Source of the DNA: Williamsia sp. DF01-3
Lineage (GTDB): Bacteria; Actinomycetota; Actinomycetes; Mycobacteriales; Mycobacteriaceae
Direction: 5' to 3'
NCBI RefSeq assembly: GCF_023051145.1
Contig: NZ_JALKFS010000005.1
Location: forward strand, 1,178,001 to 1,242,000
DNA: 64,000 nucleotides
Positions 42,406-50,680 of this stretch are shown piece by piece. The notes under the pieces are model-generated. The model was not told where the DNA came from, did no database searches, and worked only from the letters and a program-made list of their open reading frames with translations. Position numbers and translations under genes: made by a program. Numbering within the stretch: position 1 is the stretch's first letter; each line of letters begins with the position of its first letter.

Positions 42406-42683
42406 GCCGGCAGACTGCACCCTGGCACAGGCATTTTCAACACGTAGGTGAGGGAGTCACCGAGATTCCCCTGCCGTGCCCGAATCGCGGAACCCGCCGG
42501 ATCATCGGGAGTTGCCTCTGCCGGTGCGACAGGCTGGGGGCTAAGGGAGCGATGTGGTGCTGAGGTGGGTGGCCGAGGGGCAATGGCCGGGCCGCCACCG
42601 CGGCCGTTAGTGGGTGAGTAGGCCCCGCAAGACGCGAGAACCGCTGTGATCGCGTCCTTTTCGGCTTGGGTCACCCACAGCCT

Positions 42684-43018
42684 TTAGAAGGCTTTGACCT
42701 CGACCTGGCGGGACGCATACGGGCCGAACAAAAATGCCAGCAAGAACGCCAACCCGACACTTTGGGGGCGGTGACCACCACGACCGGCGCTTGCGCCATG
42801 TTGAAGTTCATCGCCGGTCCTGCGGCGGGGTGGCCCATCTGCGGTGGCACCCACTGGTGTCCGTCCCACCACTGCGTCGCTCCGACCGCGTGGTTGGGGT
42901 ACTAACCCGGTCCTGGCGGAGCTGGGGCCCATGGCTGCACCTGGCCGCGGTGAACAAACGGGTCCGTCAACGGCTGAGGATGCCATGAGGTGTTCGTCTC
43001 CTCGTGAGGATTAGTCAT
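42684..43018 (-). pseudogene. Degraded DUF2510-type membrane protein gene
   Basis: From ATG 43018 (after an AAAGG ribosome site) the minus strand encodes MTNPHEETNTSWHPQPL and a Pro-rich stretch. The DUF2510-like box PPGWYPNHAVGATQWWDGHQW is interrupted by TAG where the first Trp should be (TGG to TAG). After APKVS the reading shifts to another frame, where VGLAFLLAFLFGPY gives the start of the membrane part. A later fragment (about 42600-42660) may be its C-terminal remnant. The gene is therefore broken at two points at least. Confidence 0.7.
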
Positions 43019-43249
43019 CGACGACCTTTCTCAGGTGTGCCCAAGTGCTGAGAAGGACACTACGTCCCGCGACCATCACCCGGGCGGGACCTACCGGCTG
43101 GTGGGAAGTGCCGCCTGGCTCTGGTGCAGAGATGGTCCTTATACGTTGTAGCGCTACCCATGCCGCCACTCGCCCGCCGGGATCGAGAGCAGGGTAGGCG
43201 GTTCGACCGACCTCATTCGTCGACGTCAAGCCCTGCAACACTTGTGGCC
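43019..43249. other. Intergenic, no gene seen
   Basis: These 231 bases separate the degraded DUF2510 gene and the membrane gene. A GTAGCGCTAC palindrome lies near 43146-43155. No supported coding region was found; the promoter for the gene at 43250 should be here. Confidence 0.4.
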
Positions 43250-43759
43250 ATGACCCGGCACCGCGTGTTCTCACTCGCCCGAACCACCGGCCACGCCGCG
43301 TGGTGGATCTTCATGGTGGCGACACTGTTTGCCGGCGGCATCACCTGGACGGGGATCGACCGAAGTTTCTTCGATACCGAGTTCAGCGCACGATCAGGGA
43401 CGACCAATACCGGGGATCTCACCCTCTACTCCGCCTACTCGGATGAGGACGTATTCAGTGACTACTACGGTGACCTCGCATCAACGTCGCTTGACCGCTG
43501 GACCGAACTAGAACTCTGGTCAATGGCGGCGTTCGTAGTGGTGCTCCTAGCCGCCGTCGTCGAGGCGATTTCGGCTCGCCAAGTGCTACCGGGCGTCGTG
43601 ACTGTCGCAGTTCCGTGCGCAGCGTTCGGCCTCCTGCTGCTCGCCACTCCCGGCGTCCTCGACACCGTCGAGTTCAACACCACGCTCACCGTGAGCGTGG
43701 TGTTGATCGCTGTCGCGGCGCGAGAGGTATGGGCTCGTCGATTCGCCCCGAAACTATGA
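43250..43759 (+). CDS. Small membrane protein, unknown
   Basis: The 169-residue product has four predicted membrane spans (residues about 12-32, 88-108, 114-136, 142-160) and a large polar loop between the first two (TEFSARSGTTNTGDLTLYSAYSDEDVF), likely outside the membrane. No family is recognised. ATG 43250 is preferred over an upstream in-frame start because the N-terminal region before it is basic and dissimilar to a membrane protein. Confidence 0.55.
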   Translation: MTRHRVFSLARTTGHAAWWIFMVATLFAGGITWTGIDRSFFDTEFSARSGTTNTGDLTLYSAYSDEDVFSDYYGDLASTSLDRWTELELWSMAAFVVVLLAAVVEAISARQVLPGVVTVAVPCAAFGLLLLATPGVLDTVEFNTTLTVSVVLIAVAAREVWARRFAPKL

Positions 43760-43844
43760 CATCGGCGGGCTGTTAGTCCGGGAGAAGGTCAGGGTCCTTC
43801 ACGCCCAGATGGTCGGCCAGGCCGGTCATCCGTATTTTGACGCA

Positions 43845-43916
43845 GTCAGTCGTCCGAATCTTTCTGTAGCACAGTCGATCGCGCCGGCCGTGGAGATTCT
43901 GTCAAGTAAACTTGAC
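43845..43916 (+). repeat. Dif-like composite element Z (diverged copy)
   Basis: The left part is decayed (CAGTCAGTCGTCCGAATC). The middle CTGTAGCACAGTC corresponds to the ATTGTGGCACAATC palindrome of copy B. The right end is the intact GTCAAGTAAACTTGAC palindrome (43901-43916). The stop codon of the minus-strand gene 43902-44123 lies inside it. The core arm is poorly conserved. Confidence 0.65.
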
Positions 43917-44123
43917 GCGGCGCAGGTAGAGCCACCACGCGCCGGCCCCACCCAACGGAATCATCCACACGAGCAATAGCCAAAGCCACGAACGTGTGAC
44001 GACCGGCGGTCCATTGAGGATGCTGGCAGTGGACACCATTGCCGCCGCGACCCACGCTGAAACGGGCACGAAGACAACGCAAACGACGAGTAGCGCCACT
44101 GTAACCATGTCCACCCTGGGCAC
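43902..44123 (-). CDS. Small two-span membrane protein (PLDc_N-like)
   Basis: The 73-residue product from GTG 44123 has two membrane segments (VTVALLVVCVVFVPVSAWVA and WLWLLLVWMIPLGGAGAWWL) and ends in a basic RRVKFT. The second segment resembles the PLD nuclease N-terminal (PLDc_N) domain. Its stop codon lies within the GTCAAGTAAACTTGAC palindrome of element Z. Function unknown. Confidence 0.55.
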   Translation of the reverse strand: MPRVDMVTVALLVVCVVFVPVSAWVAAAMVSTASILNGPPVVTRSWLWLLLVWMIPLGGAGAWWLYLRRVKFT

Positions 44124-44194
44124 CGTACCGAACGATCCACCGCTGGGCGTGGTTGTTGTGACTATGAAGTCGGGCTGCAGTCACTTAAACAACG

Positions 44195-44343
44195 ATATCG
44201 GTGACGGAACATGGGACCGGCGCTATGGACACCTGAACGTTCACACTGACTACGACGGCGGCTACCGACTGATCATCGGCGAACCCAAATCGACTGCCGC
44301 AATGAAGCAAACGCTAACAATGACTATGTCAGGTAAACTTGAC
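44195..44343 (+). pseudogene. Methyltransferase C-terminal remnant plus element, duplicate of 48997-49148
   Basis: About 145 bases match 48997-49148 closely. They encode the end of a class I methyltransferase (GTWDRRYGHLNVHTDYDGGY...) followed by a dif-like site. The rest of the gene is missing here. The two copies differ by a few substitutions and a 3-base gap. Confidence 0.7.
44307..44343 (+). repeat. Dif-like element I' (core and palindrome only)
   Basis: The core is 44307-44334: an 11-bp left arm ending CGCTAA, a 6-bp spacer CAATGA, and the right arm CTATGTCAGGT. It runs on into GTCAGGTAAACTTGAC (44328-44343). The upstream palindromes of the full element are absent because the methyltransferase remnant abuts. 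Gene 44388 (+) follows. Confidence 0.65.
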
Positions 44344-44387
44344 AATCTGCTGGTGGGGTTGGCTTTCGCCACCGCCGAGGAAGCCCC

Positions 44388-44870
44388 GTGCCATTCTTGC
44401 ATCGCCTGTCACATTTCGCGGCTCTCGCCGGTCTGGCATGCATGACCATTCTCATTCGCCTGTGTTTGCTGATCCTCTTCGTTGTCGAACTGACGGTCGG
44501 AGTATGGAATCAGCTGTTCCCCGAGTCGTTCTACAACGACTTCCCGACCGTCGATCTCACGCCGGCCTTCAGCGAGCACTACGCCCGGGATTTCGGTGGC
44601 GCGACGCTTGGCATCGCCTTGCTGTTGGGCCTCGCCGTCATCCGCCCCAGGGCGGCTTTTGTCATCCCTGCGGCGGCCGCCTACAGCCTCTTTTCATTGC
44701 CACACTTTGTCTTTCATCTCGGTCACATGCACAACGCATCGACGCTGGAAGCGGTCACCCTCACCACTGCCAATGCCGTGGTCGCCGCACTTGGCCTCGC
44801 GGCCATCGCATTGACCCTGCTGCGCGACCGTGCGGCATCACCGCTCGCGGTCGACTCGAACCCCATGTAG
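44388..44870 (+). CDS. Small membrane protein, unknown (four spans)
   Basis: The 160-residue product has four membrane spans (about 15-38, 64-85, 89-110, 124-146). A His-rich loop (HFVFHLGHMHNAS) lies between spans three and four, possibly near a membrane surface or metal. The GTG at 44388 has GAGGAAG upstream; an internal ATG (44442) would remove part of the first span. No family is recognised with confidence. Confidence 0.55.
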   Translation: MPFLHRLSHFAALAGLACMTILIRLCLLILFVVELTVGVWNQLFPESFYNDFPTVDLTPAFSEHYARDFGGATLGIALLLGLAVIRPRAAFVIPAAAAYSLFSLPHFVFHLGHMHNASTLEAVTLTTANAVVAALGLAAIALTLLRDRAASPLAVDSNPM

Positions 44871-44947
44871 TGACGCGTCTAATTGATGCGGACTGGGTTC
44901 TGGTGTGCGGAGAGTGCGAGCGCCACTTCGTTCGGTATTGTCCGCTT

Positions 44948-45298
44948 ATGCGGAGATTGGGGGTCGGGCTCGTGGTCGGCGGGGCTCTGTTCCTGTGTGT
45001 CGGATGTTCCAACGACCCCGGCGATCCGACGCTCGTACTGGAGATCGGCGGCGACTACGAGTTCGCCACCTACAGCGATTCCTCCGGAATCCACGATTTC
45101 GAGCAAGGGCAGACCAAGGTCATCTTGACCGGAGACGAGATCCCGGAGAGCATCTTCCTCCAGGTGTTGCCATTCCTCGATGGACGAGCAGCCGAGACGT
45201 GGTGTAAGGCAACCCTGGACGGAGTGGTCCAGTATGAAGACGGTAGCAACCACGGAGCACTGTGCTCGGAGCTCCAATCGCTGGCGGGAACCAGTTAG
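44948..45298 (+). CDS. Small predicted lipoprotein
   Basis: The 116-residue product starts MRRLGVGLVVGGALFLCVGC, a short signal with a lipobox-like LCVGC. The mature part is acidic (DPTLVLEIGGDYEFATYSDSS) with two later Cys that could pair. No domain is recognised. The stretch just upstream (44876-44895) carries a 3' remnant of another lipoprotein gene. Confidence 0.6.
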   Translation: MRRLGVGLVVGGALFLCVGCSNDPGDPTLVLEIGGDYEFATYSDSSGIHDFEQGQTKVILTGDEIPESIFLQVLPFLDGRAAETWCKATLDGVVQYEDGSNHGALCSELQSLAGTS

Positions 45299-45334
45299 AT
45301 CCCACCGAGTGAGCATATCGGCAGCGCGGTTGGT

Positions 45335-45404
45335 GGTGAATACAACTGTCTTACAACGAATTACCTGTCTCAGGTATACGCCGATAATCAACGTTACGTC
45401 CGAA
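45335..45404 (+). repeat. Dif-like element H
   Basis: The core is at 45377-45404: TACGCCGATAA, spacer TCAACG, TTACGTCCGAA. The upstream part (45335-45376) is diverged and only the general layout of a GTGA-rich segment and an ACAACGAATT segment is left. No right-hand palindrome. It lies between the lipoprotein gene (44948-45298) and the gene at 45451. Confidence 0.7.
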
Positions 45405-45450
45405 TCTGTGGTCTAGGCGTTGTAGTGGGTCGCCGCGTTAAACTTCGGGC

Positions 45451-46077
45451 ATGACCCAGCCGGATTGGCGCGCATACGAGTGGACGAAGAATGACTGGCT
45501 GGTCGGTGCGAGCTGCATTTCGGTTGTGGTGCCGGCTGAGGTCGATTCGCTCGTGTTCGAAATGGCGGACGTGGTCGACACCGAGCGATGTGATTTTGAC
45601 CGGCTCGAGAAACTAAGCCATGGTGCGACGTCTGTTCGCGGTGAGCGAGGGTCGGCGGTGGGCCTGGTTCAGGTAGAGGGTGCTGTGCTCATGCTTGAGC
45701 CGTACGGGTACCTGGGTGAGACCTATGAGTTCATGCTCCCTCTGTCGAGGGGCCGAAACATCGTGAGCTACTACGTGGGCGGGCACGGGCGTGGCACTTT
45801 CCTTTGGTACCACGAAGGCCAGGTCAAGTGCGCTTTTGACCACCATATTCCGAGCGGCCGTCGAGGGACGGACCCGGACGCCGTACTGCCCTGGCTAGAA
45901 GAGATCGGCGGATTTGGGCCCCTCTCAGAGAAAGCAGAATTTCCGGCGACCGTACACACCGAAGCTGCCGTCATGGCGCTGATGGAGCGCGTTTCGGGTG
46001 TACAGGTGACGCACTCGTTGCTCCACGACTCGACGTTCCTGACTGCACTGGTGAGACCGACTCCGGGGTCTTCCTGA
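45451..46077 (+). CDS. DUF6461-like hypothetical protein
   Basis: The 208-residue soluble protein has an alternating strand pattern. The N-terminal WTKNDWLVGASCISVVVPAEVD and middle EPYGYLGETYEFMLPLSRGRNIVSYY are similar in style to DUF6461 family proteins, which often act as immunity or effector-associated proteins. This is a tentative link. It lies between elements H and A as a one-gene unit. Confidence 0.55.
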   Translation: MTQPDWRAYEWTKNDWLVGASCISVVVPAEVDSLVFEMADVVDTERCDFDRLEKLSHGATSVRGERGSAVGLVQVEGAVLMLEPYGYLGETYEFMLPLSRGRNIVSYYVGGHGRGTFLWYHEGQVKCAFDHHIPSGRRGTDPDAVLPWLEEIGGFGPLSEKAEFPATVHTEAAVMALMERVSGVQVTHSLLHDSTFLTALVRPTPGSS

Positions 46078-46118
46078 CGGCCTTGTGGCCAGCGAACCGA
46101 GCGTGATTCCGGTTGCCT

Positions 46119-46185
46119 TTAGTCACTGGTGACGAAACACGTTGCAGCGCAATTGATTACGCCGATAATAGGTACTACCTCAGGG
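46119..46185 (+). repeat. Dif-like element A
   Basis: GTCACTGGTGAC is at 46122-46133 and TTGCAGCGCAA at 46142-46152. The core 46158-46185 has left arm TACGCCGATAA, spacer TAGGTA and right arm CTACCTCAGGG. The right arm is diverged and no GTCAAGT palindrome follows. It lies after the stop of gene 45451 and before the 3' end of a minus-strand gene. Confidence 0.8.
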
Positions 46186-46206
46186 TGGTGTTTGTGACGT
46201 CGTGGT

Positions 46207-46557
46207 TTATCCCAGCCCGTAATCGGTCCACGCCCCGAGTAGTGCGATCAAGCCGGCCGTCGCTCCCACCGCGAGCGAGTACGCCGTGCCAGCCCAGCGG
46301 GTGGGTACCGGGACCATGAACGCGATCCCGGGAACGAGTAGCACCGCCCACGCCAGCAACCAAGGAACCCAGTACGTGGCGATGAACGGCCTGTCGACCC
46401 GTCCATCCAGAGGTACTGCGGTGGGTTCCGGCAACCCCAGCCAACCCCGTGTCAGATGGGCGAGCGGGATGACGACGAGTATCCCGACTACGAAGCCGAC
46501 GATAGCGGCGGTGACGACCTGGACCTTGTCCGCACGCGTGGTGGTGACCATAGGCAT
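46207..46557 (-). CDS. Small membrane protein, unknown
   Basis: The 116-residue product has three membrane spans (VVTAAIVGFVVGILVVIPLA, WLLAWAVLLVPGIAFMV, AGTAYSLAVGATAGLIALLGA). The N-terminus is basic, suggesting a cytoplasmic start. ATG 46557 or ATG 46551 could start it. The unit lies between elements A and B. No family is recognised. Confidence 0.5.
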   Translation of the reverse strand: MPMVTTTRADKVQVVTAAIVGFVVGILVVIPLAHLTRGWLGLPEPTAVPLDGRVDRPFIATYWVPWLLAWAVLLVPGIAFMVPVPTRWAGTAYSLAVGATAGLIALLGAWTDYGLG

Positions 46558-46760
46558 ACACACTGCACGATGACCTGATGAAGGCCACGCCAAGCCCACG
46601 AGGCAGCATTTGCGCGCGAGCAGTCGAACATCGCCTCGAACACGCGGTCCTCGAGCCGTAGTCGACCGGCGACACCGTTCGACAGAAGCCCCGAAGTCAC
46701 TGTCAGCCTGGACGGTGTGACGTGCCGGGACCGCCGCGTTTAGACGAAGAGCACGGTAAG

Positions 46761-46840
46761 TTTCGTCACTGGTGACGAAATGTATTGTGGCACAATCTGT
46801 TGCGCCGATAAGATACCTCATGTCAAGTAAACTTGACATG
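46761..46840 (+). repeat. Dif-like element B (most complete copy)
   Basis: Three perfect palindromes are present: TTTCGTCAC-TG-GTGACGAAA (46761-46780), ATTGTG-G-CACAAT (46784-46796), and CATGTCAAGT-AA-ACTTGACATG (46819-46840). The dif-like core is 46801-46828: left arm TGCGCCGATAA, spacer GATACC, right arm TCATGTCAAGT. The right arm is the left half of the third palindrome. Confidence 0.85.
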
Positions 46841-47006
46841 CCGCAGGTAGGGACAGATCGCGGACTGCGGCGGCGTCTGGCAGGCTTGACCCATTGCCAA
46901 TTCTGGGTTGGCTTGACGGCCACTGGAGTCGCTTCGATTAGTGAATCCGCTGCCAGGTCGGCATCGGTGAGGTCGACGCTCGCACGACACGAACTCGAGA
47001 GCGAGG

Positions 47007-48434
47007 ATGGTTTCAATGGATCAGCATTCCGCCCCGGTTGGAACCGACGACGTGTACGCGGCTCTGCCAAGGGCGTTGGAACTGGCGACCGAATACCTGC
47101 AGGGACTGCCACACCGGCCGGTCGATGCGAGTACGAGCTATGACGAGGTCGTCGACGCACTGAGCGGGCCGTTGCCCGACCAAGGTACGAATGCGGTCGC
47201 GGTAGTCGAGCGATTGGCCGCCACTCTCGGTCCGGCAACCATTGCGTGCGCCGGCCCTCGCTACTTCGGCCTCGTCGTCGGAGGAACGCTACCCGCGGCC
47301 CTGGCTGCCGACTGGCTGGTATCGACCTGGGACCAGACCGCGTACAGCCGGATGTCGTCGCCGGCCGGCGCTGCGATCGATGCCGTCACCGAGCGCTGGG
47401 TTCTCGACGCTCTTGGGTTGCCCACGCGCGCGGCGGTCGGGTTCGTCACCGGAGCCACGGCGGGAAACGTCGTTGGGTTGCTTTCCGCACGGCACGTTCT
47501 CTTGGCGCGGCAAGGTTGGGACGTTGAGGCCGATGGGCTCGCCCAGGCGCCCCGTGTTCGCGTACTCGTGGGCGACGAGGTCCATCCCTCCGTACTGCAG
47601 GCGTTGCAGATGATCGGTCTTGGATCGCGCCGCGTCGAGCGCGTGGCGGTCGACGCACAAGGAGCGATGAGAGCCGACGCGCTCGCCGACGCGCTCGCCG
47701 CCGACTCCGACCCCGCCATCGTGTGCGCGCAGGTCGGCAACGTGAACTCCGGAGCGTGCGACCCAATGTCAGAGATCGTCGCGGCGACCCACAAGCACGG
47801 CGGCTGGGTTCACGTCGACGGCGCATTCGGACTTTGGGCTAGCGCATCGCCGCGACTGTCGGCACTCGTTCGAGGTGTCGAGTTGGCCGATTCGTGGTCG
47901 ACCGACGCACACAAGTGGCTCAACGTCCCCTACGACTGCGGCCTGGCCATTGTCGCCGACCCCCAAGCTGCTCGCTCCGCACTAGGTGCCAACACCAGCT
48001 ATCTGCCCACGAGTAGCGAGCGCGAGCCCGGCGTCCTGGTGCCCGAGATGTCCCGGCGTGCACGCGCGGTACCTGTCTACGCAGCGCTCGCCTCGCTAGG
48101 CAGGCTGGGGTTGCGACAACTGATCGAACGCTGCTGCGAGCATGCCCGCCGCCTGGCCGAGACGATGCAAGCCACCGACGGCTTCTCCGTATGCAACGAC
48201 GTGGTGCTCAACCAGGTCCTGATCCGCGCTGACGACAGCGACGAGCGCACTTGGCGTGTGGCAGAACTCGTGCGCCGCAGCGGAGAGGCGTGGGTCGCGG
48301 GAACCGAATGGCACGGTCGAGCGGCGATACGCGTGTCCTTCTCCAATTGGACGACAGCGGATAACGACCTCGACCGTCTCGCTGAAGCGCTGCGGCAATC
48401 GCTGGCGGCGGCGCGCAAAACTCAACAGGCGTAA
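47007..48434 (+). CDS. Pyridoxal-dependent decarboxylase (group II type)
   Basis: The 475-residue product has the group II decarboxylase fold, with the internal aldimine Lys in STDAHKWLNVPYDCG (about residue 303), GFVTGATAGNVVGLLSAR for the substrate/cofactor loop, and HVDGAFGLWAS. It probably decarboxylates an amino acid, such as an aromatic or acidic one. ATG 47007 has a weak upstream site; ATG 47016 is an alternative. It is the largest intact enzyme gene in the array region, between elements B and I. Confidence 0.83.
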   Translation: MVSMDQHSAPVGTDDVYAALPRALELATEYLQGLPHRPVDASTSYDEVVDALSGPLPDQGTNAVAVVERLAATLGPATIACAGPRYFGLVVGGTLPAALAADWLVSTWDQTAYSRMSSPAGAAIDAVTERWVLDALGLPTRAAVGFVTGATAGNVVGLLSARHVLLARQGWDVEADGLAQAPRVRVLVGDEVHPSVLQALQMIGLGSRRVERVAVDAQGAMRADALADALAADSDPAIVCAQVGNVNSGACDPMSEIVAATHKHGGWVHVDGAFGLWASASPRLSALVRGVELADSWSTDAHKWLNVPYDCGLAIVADPQAARSALGANTSYLPTSSEREPGVLVPEMSRRARAVPVYAALASLGRLGLRQLIERCCEHARRLAETMQATDGFSVCNDVVLNQVLIRADDSDERTWRVAELVRRSGEAWVAGTEWHGRAAIRVSFSNWTTADNDLDRLAEALRQSLAAARKTQQA

Positions 48435-48833
48435 GGCCAAGGCTGCGGCTCAGCGGCGCCGCCAGCAGGGGACGGCATTCCTGGACGTTTGCGCAGAGAA
48501 GCGCCAAGTCTGAACTTGATCGTGCTTTCTCCGGCGGTCTCGGGTTCGTCGTCGTCGATGTTCTCCGGGTGCGGATTTCGCGTGGCTCCCGCTGTCGAGT
48601 CCCGGTCTCGTGTCGATCCCCCTGGCCTTTGTCCTGGGCGTCGTCGGCACGTTCGTCGGCCGAGGCAACCCAGAGGACCCGTGTACGCAGGCCGAGATAG
48701 AGGTCCGGTCACTCACCGTTGTCGGCGTCGAGACGGCCGTGACGCAAAGAACGCGCCGACGCGCAACAGAATCGCGAAACAATCTTCGCCGCGGCGGATC
48801 GCCATTTTGCATCCGCTCGTCGAGTCCGAAGAC
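48435..48833. other. Gene-free stretch between decarboxylase and methyltransferase remnant
   Basis: About 400 bases with no supported gene. The sequence includes short open stretches on both strands but none with a ribosome-binding site or a recognisable product. It may be decayed coding DNA from the missing N-terminal part of the methyltransferase. Confidence 0.4.
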
Positions 48834-49109
48834 ATCCGCACGCTGCGGGTCCCCGCCGACATGCGCGACGGTGTCCTGATCGCGAACTGGCGGCGGCCAC
48901 AGGCCTACCTCGACCCCGCTGTCCGCGCCTGCTGCTCAGGCCTGGCCCAAATCGACCAGCACGCGGTCGACGCCGGGATCCGACGACTGAGAACTGACAT
49001 CGCTGACGGAACATGGGACCGGCGCTATGGACACCTGAACACCCGCACTGACTACGACGGCGGCTACCGACTGATCATCGGCGAACCCAAATCGACTGCG
49101 CCGCAATGA
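48834..49109 (+). pseudogene. Class I SAM-dependent methyltransferase, C-terminal fragment
   Basis: The last ~90 codons of a methyltransferase are readable (ANWRRPQAYLDPAVRACCSG, then TDIADGTWDRRYGHLNTRTD). The pattern DxxxGxWxxRxxxL...DxGYRL is the typical end of actinobacterial class I methyltransferases. No N-terminal SAM-binding domain is found upstream. It ends at element I. The final 145 bases are duplicated at 44195-44343. Confidence 0.7.
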
Positions 49110-49110
49110 A

Positions 49111-49148
49111 GCAACCGCTAATATAGATTATGTCAAGTAAACTTGACA
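49111..49148 (+). repeat. Dif-like element I (core and palindrome)
   Basis: The core is 49111-49138: left arm GCAACCGCTAA, spacer TATAGA, right arm TTATGTCAAGT. The last arm extends into the TGTCAAGT-AA-ACTTGACA palindrome (49131-49148). The right arm is the best match to the family consensus. The upstream palindromes are replaced by methyltransferase remnant. Confidence 0.75.
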
Positions 49149-49194
49149 ACCCTGTCGGACGCCTGTCTTCAACTGCTTGCGGTCCGACGCCATC

Positions 49195-50613
49195 TCAATC
49201 GTTGGTGCCGAGCCAGGCTGTAACGTCTCGCAGCGTCAGTTCGCCCGTGCGTTCGCGTAGCTCATCACGAATCTGTTGCGCGGTGATGCTGCCGCGCTTC
49301 ATTGCCCGATGGGCCACGAACAACGCGGCGGTATCGATCGCCAACCCGAGCGCGGCAACCAGTGCCTCGCGGTCGTCCTGCCGAAAAATTGTCTCGCCGC
49401 GGTCGGTCGGTTCCCGCGCGATCATCCGGTTGATGAACAGCCATTGACGCGGCCGAAAACCTGGTTGTTCCTCGCGCTCATAGGCGCCGGTGTAGGTACC
49501 CAGCGTCGTGATTTTTGCACCCTTGGCGCCTTTGGCTACGCCAGTCGCGTCACCGATGACGAGCCACTGATCCGTGCCGGGTTCAGTGATCCGGAAATCC
49601 TCTCGCGGTTCGCGCTCGTTGAACTTGCCGGAGGCGTCCATATCCTCGACGGTGTAACCGATCTCGCGCAGGACGTCGCGCACTGCGTCCTGCAACGGAA
49701 GTCCTGTACCGCTGAGCAACTGCTTAACCGGCGTATCGACGGCAGCCGCAGCACGGTCTCGTAGTTCCCGGATCCGCTCATGGTGAGCAAGCGTCTCGCC
49801 GGCGAAGCGCCGACGTTCAGTCTCGATGTCGTCCGCCACCTGTTGTTCGTCGTAGCTGAGCCATTTGTAGTTCTCGATCCACCCGGGTAGATCCGGGAAT
49901 TTTACGGGATCGATGCTGTGCCAGTCTCGCAACACCGCTTGCCACCAGCCCGCGATATCACTCACGTCGTCGGGCAGGAACCACACGCCGACGTTGTCGC
50001 GGACGTAGCGCCCCGCCAACGCCAAGTGTTCGGGTCCCTCGGCGAGCGTCTGATACGTCGGCACTTCAGCGCCGTCGCTGTCACGGAACCGAACACCGAA
50101 CGGGTACTGGCGTGTCTGGGCGGTGTCGACGAGTTGGTCGCGAAGTTCTTCGAGGCGGTCATCTAGCGGCATGGTGCCCGCACGAATTATTCGGCCCGGT
50201 TCGTACGCACTCGCCAGCACGCGCTGGTTTCCGGCAGTGTCGATAAGCACATCGACAGGCATCTCCCGCACCCCATCTGCTTCGCTGAAGATATGCAGCA
50301 CGAACAGATGTGGGGGCAGGACCTGTCCTCGTGGTGCTTTGAGACGGCGTATCGAAGGCGCGGCCGAAGTTTGCGGGGGCGGCGGCCCCGCGATGGGCTC
50401 GGTTGTGATGATCGCATCCCACTCCGTGGAGTCGACTTGGGCCAGCGACGTGATGAACTGGTAGCTGCCAGGCAGGTGGGCCACTATCGGGTACCAGCGA
50501 TGCATCAGTGGGGCGTCTTCTGCACGGGAGCCGACGTTGGGGTCGCCGTCAAGCAGGAGAAGGAGGCGGGGCCGAGGCTGCGGATTGAGAACGTGCGGGA
50601 CCGGAGTGTTCAT
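49195..50613 (-). CDS. Large hypothetical protein with a possible PD-(D/E)XK nuclease-like C-terminus
   Basis: The 472-residue protein is soluble. The N-terminal half is Pro/Ala-rich. Around residues 360-420 a segment with WLVIGDATGVAKGAKGAK and LGTYTGAYEREE, followed by PRQWLFINRMI and a helix-rich tail (LAIDTAALFVAHRAMKRGSI), resembles restriction-endonuclease-like domains where a conserved Asp precedes a Lys-rich strand. That would fit a defence protein, but I cannot confirm the active-site residues. ATG 50613 is chosen over an upstream in-frame start because the preceding 34 residues look spurious. Confidence 0.55.
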   Translation of the reverse strand: MNTPVPHVLNPQPRPRLLLLLDGDPNVGSRAEDAPLMHRWYPIVAHLPGSYQFITSLAQVDSTEWDAIITTEPIAGPPPPQTSAAPSIRRLKAPRGQVLPPHLFVLHIFSEADGVREMPVDVLIDTAGNQRVLASAYEPGRIIRAGTMPLDDRLEELRDQLVDTAQTRQYPFGVRFRDSDGAEVPTYQTLAEGPEHLALAGRYVRDNVGVWFLPDDVSDIAGWWQAVLRDWHSIDPVKFPDLPGWIENYKWLSYDEQQVADDIETERRRFAGETLAHHERIRELRDRAAAAVDTPVKQLLSGTGLPLQDAVRDVLREIGYTVEDMDASGKFNEREPREDFRITEPGTDQWLVIGDATGVAKGAKGAKITTLGTYTGAYEREEQPGFRPRQWLFINRMIAREPTDRGETIFRQDDREALVAALGLAIDTAALFVAHRAMKRGSITAQQIRDELRERTGELTLRDVTAWLGTND

Positions 50614-50680
50614 GTCCTCAGCATCGCAGGAGACACCGCTTAGGCCGCCATACACTCGCTCGTGACGACAATCATCGACG

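Noticed and set aside
42291-42674. A 127-residue minus-strand gene overlapping the hypothetical at 42010
   Set aside because: Pro/Ser-rich without pattern, overlaps another gene by 115 bases; more likely remnant of the broken DUF2510 gene.
44879-45391. A 170-residue minus-strand gene opposite the lipoprotein gene
   Set aside because: Antisense to a gene with a good signal peptide and lipobox; only its last residues match another lipoprotein gene's end.
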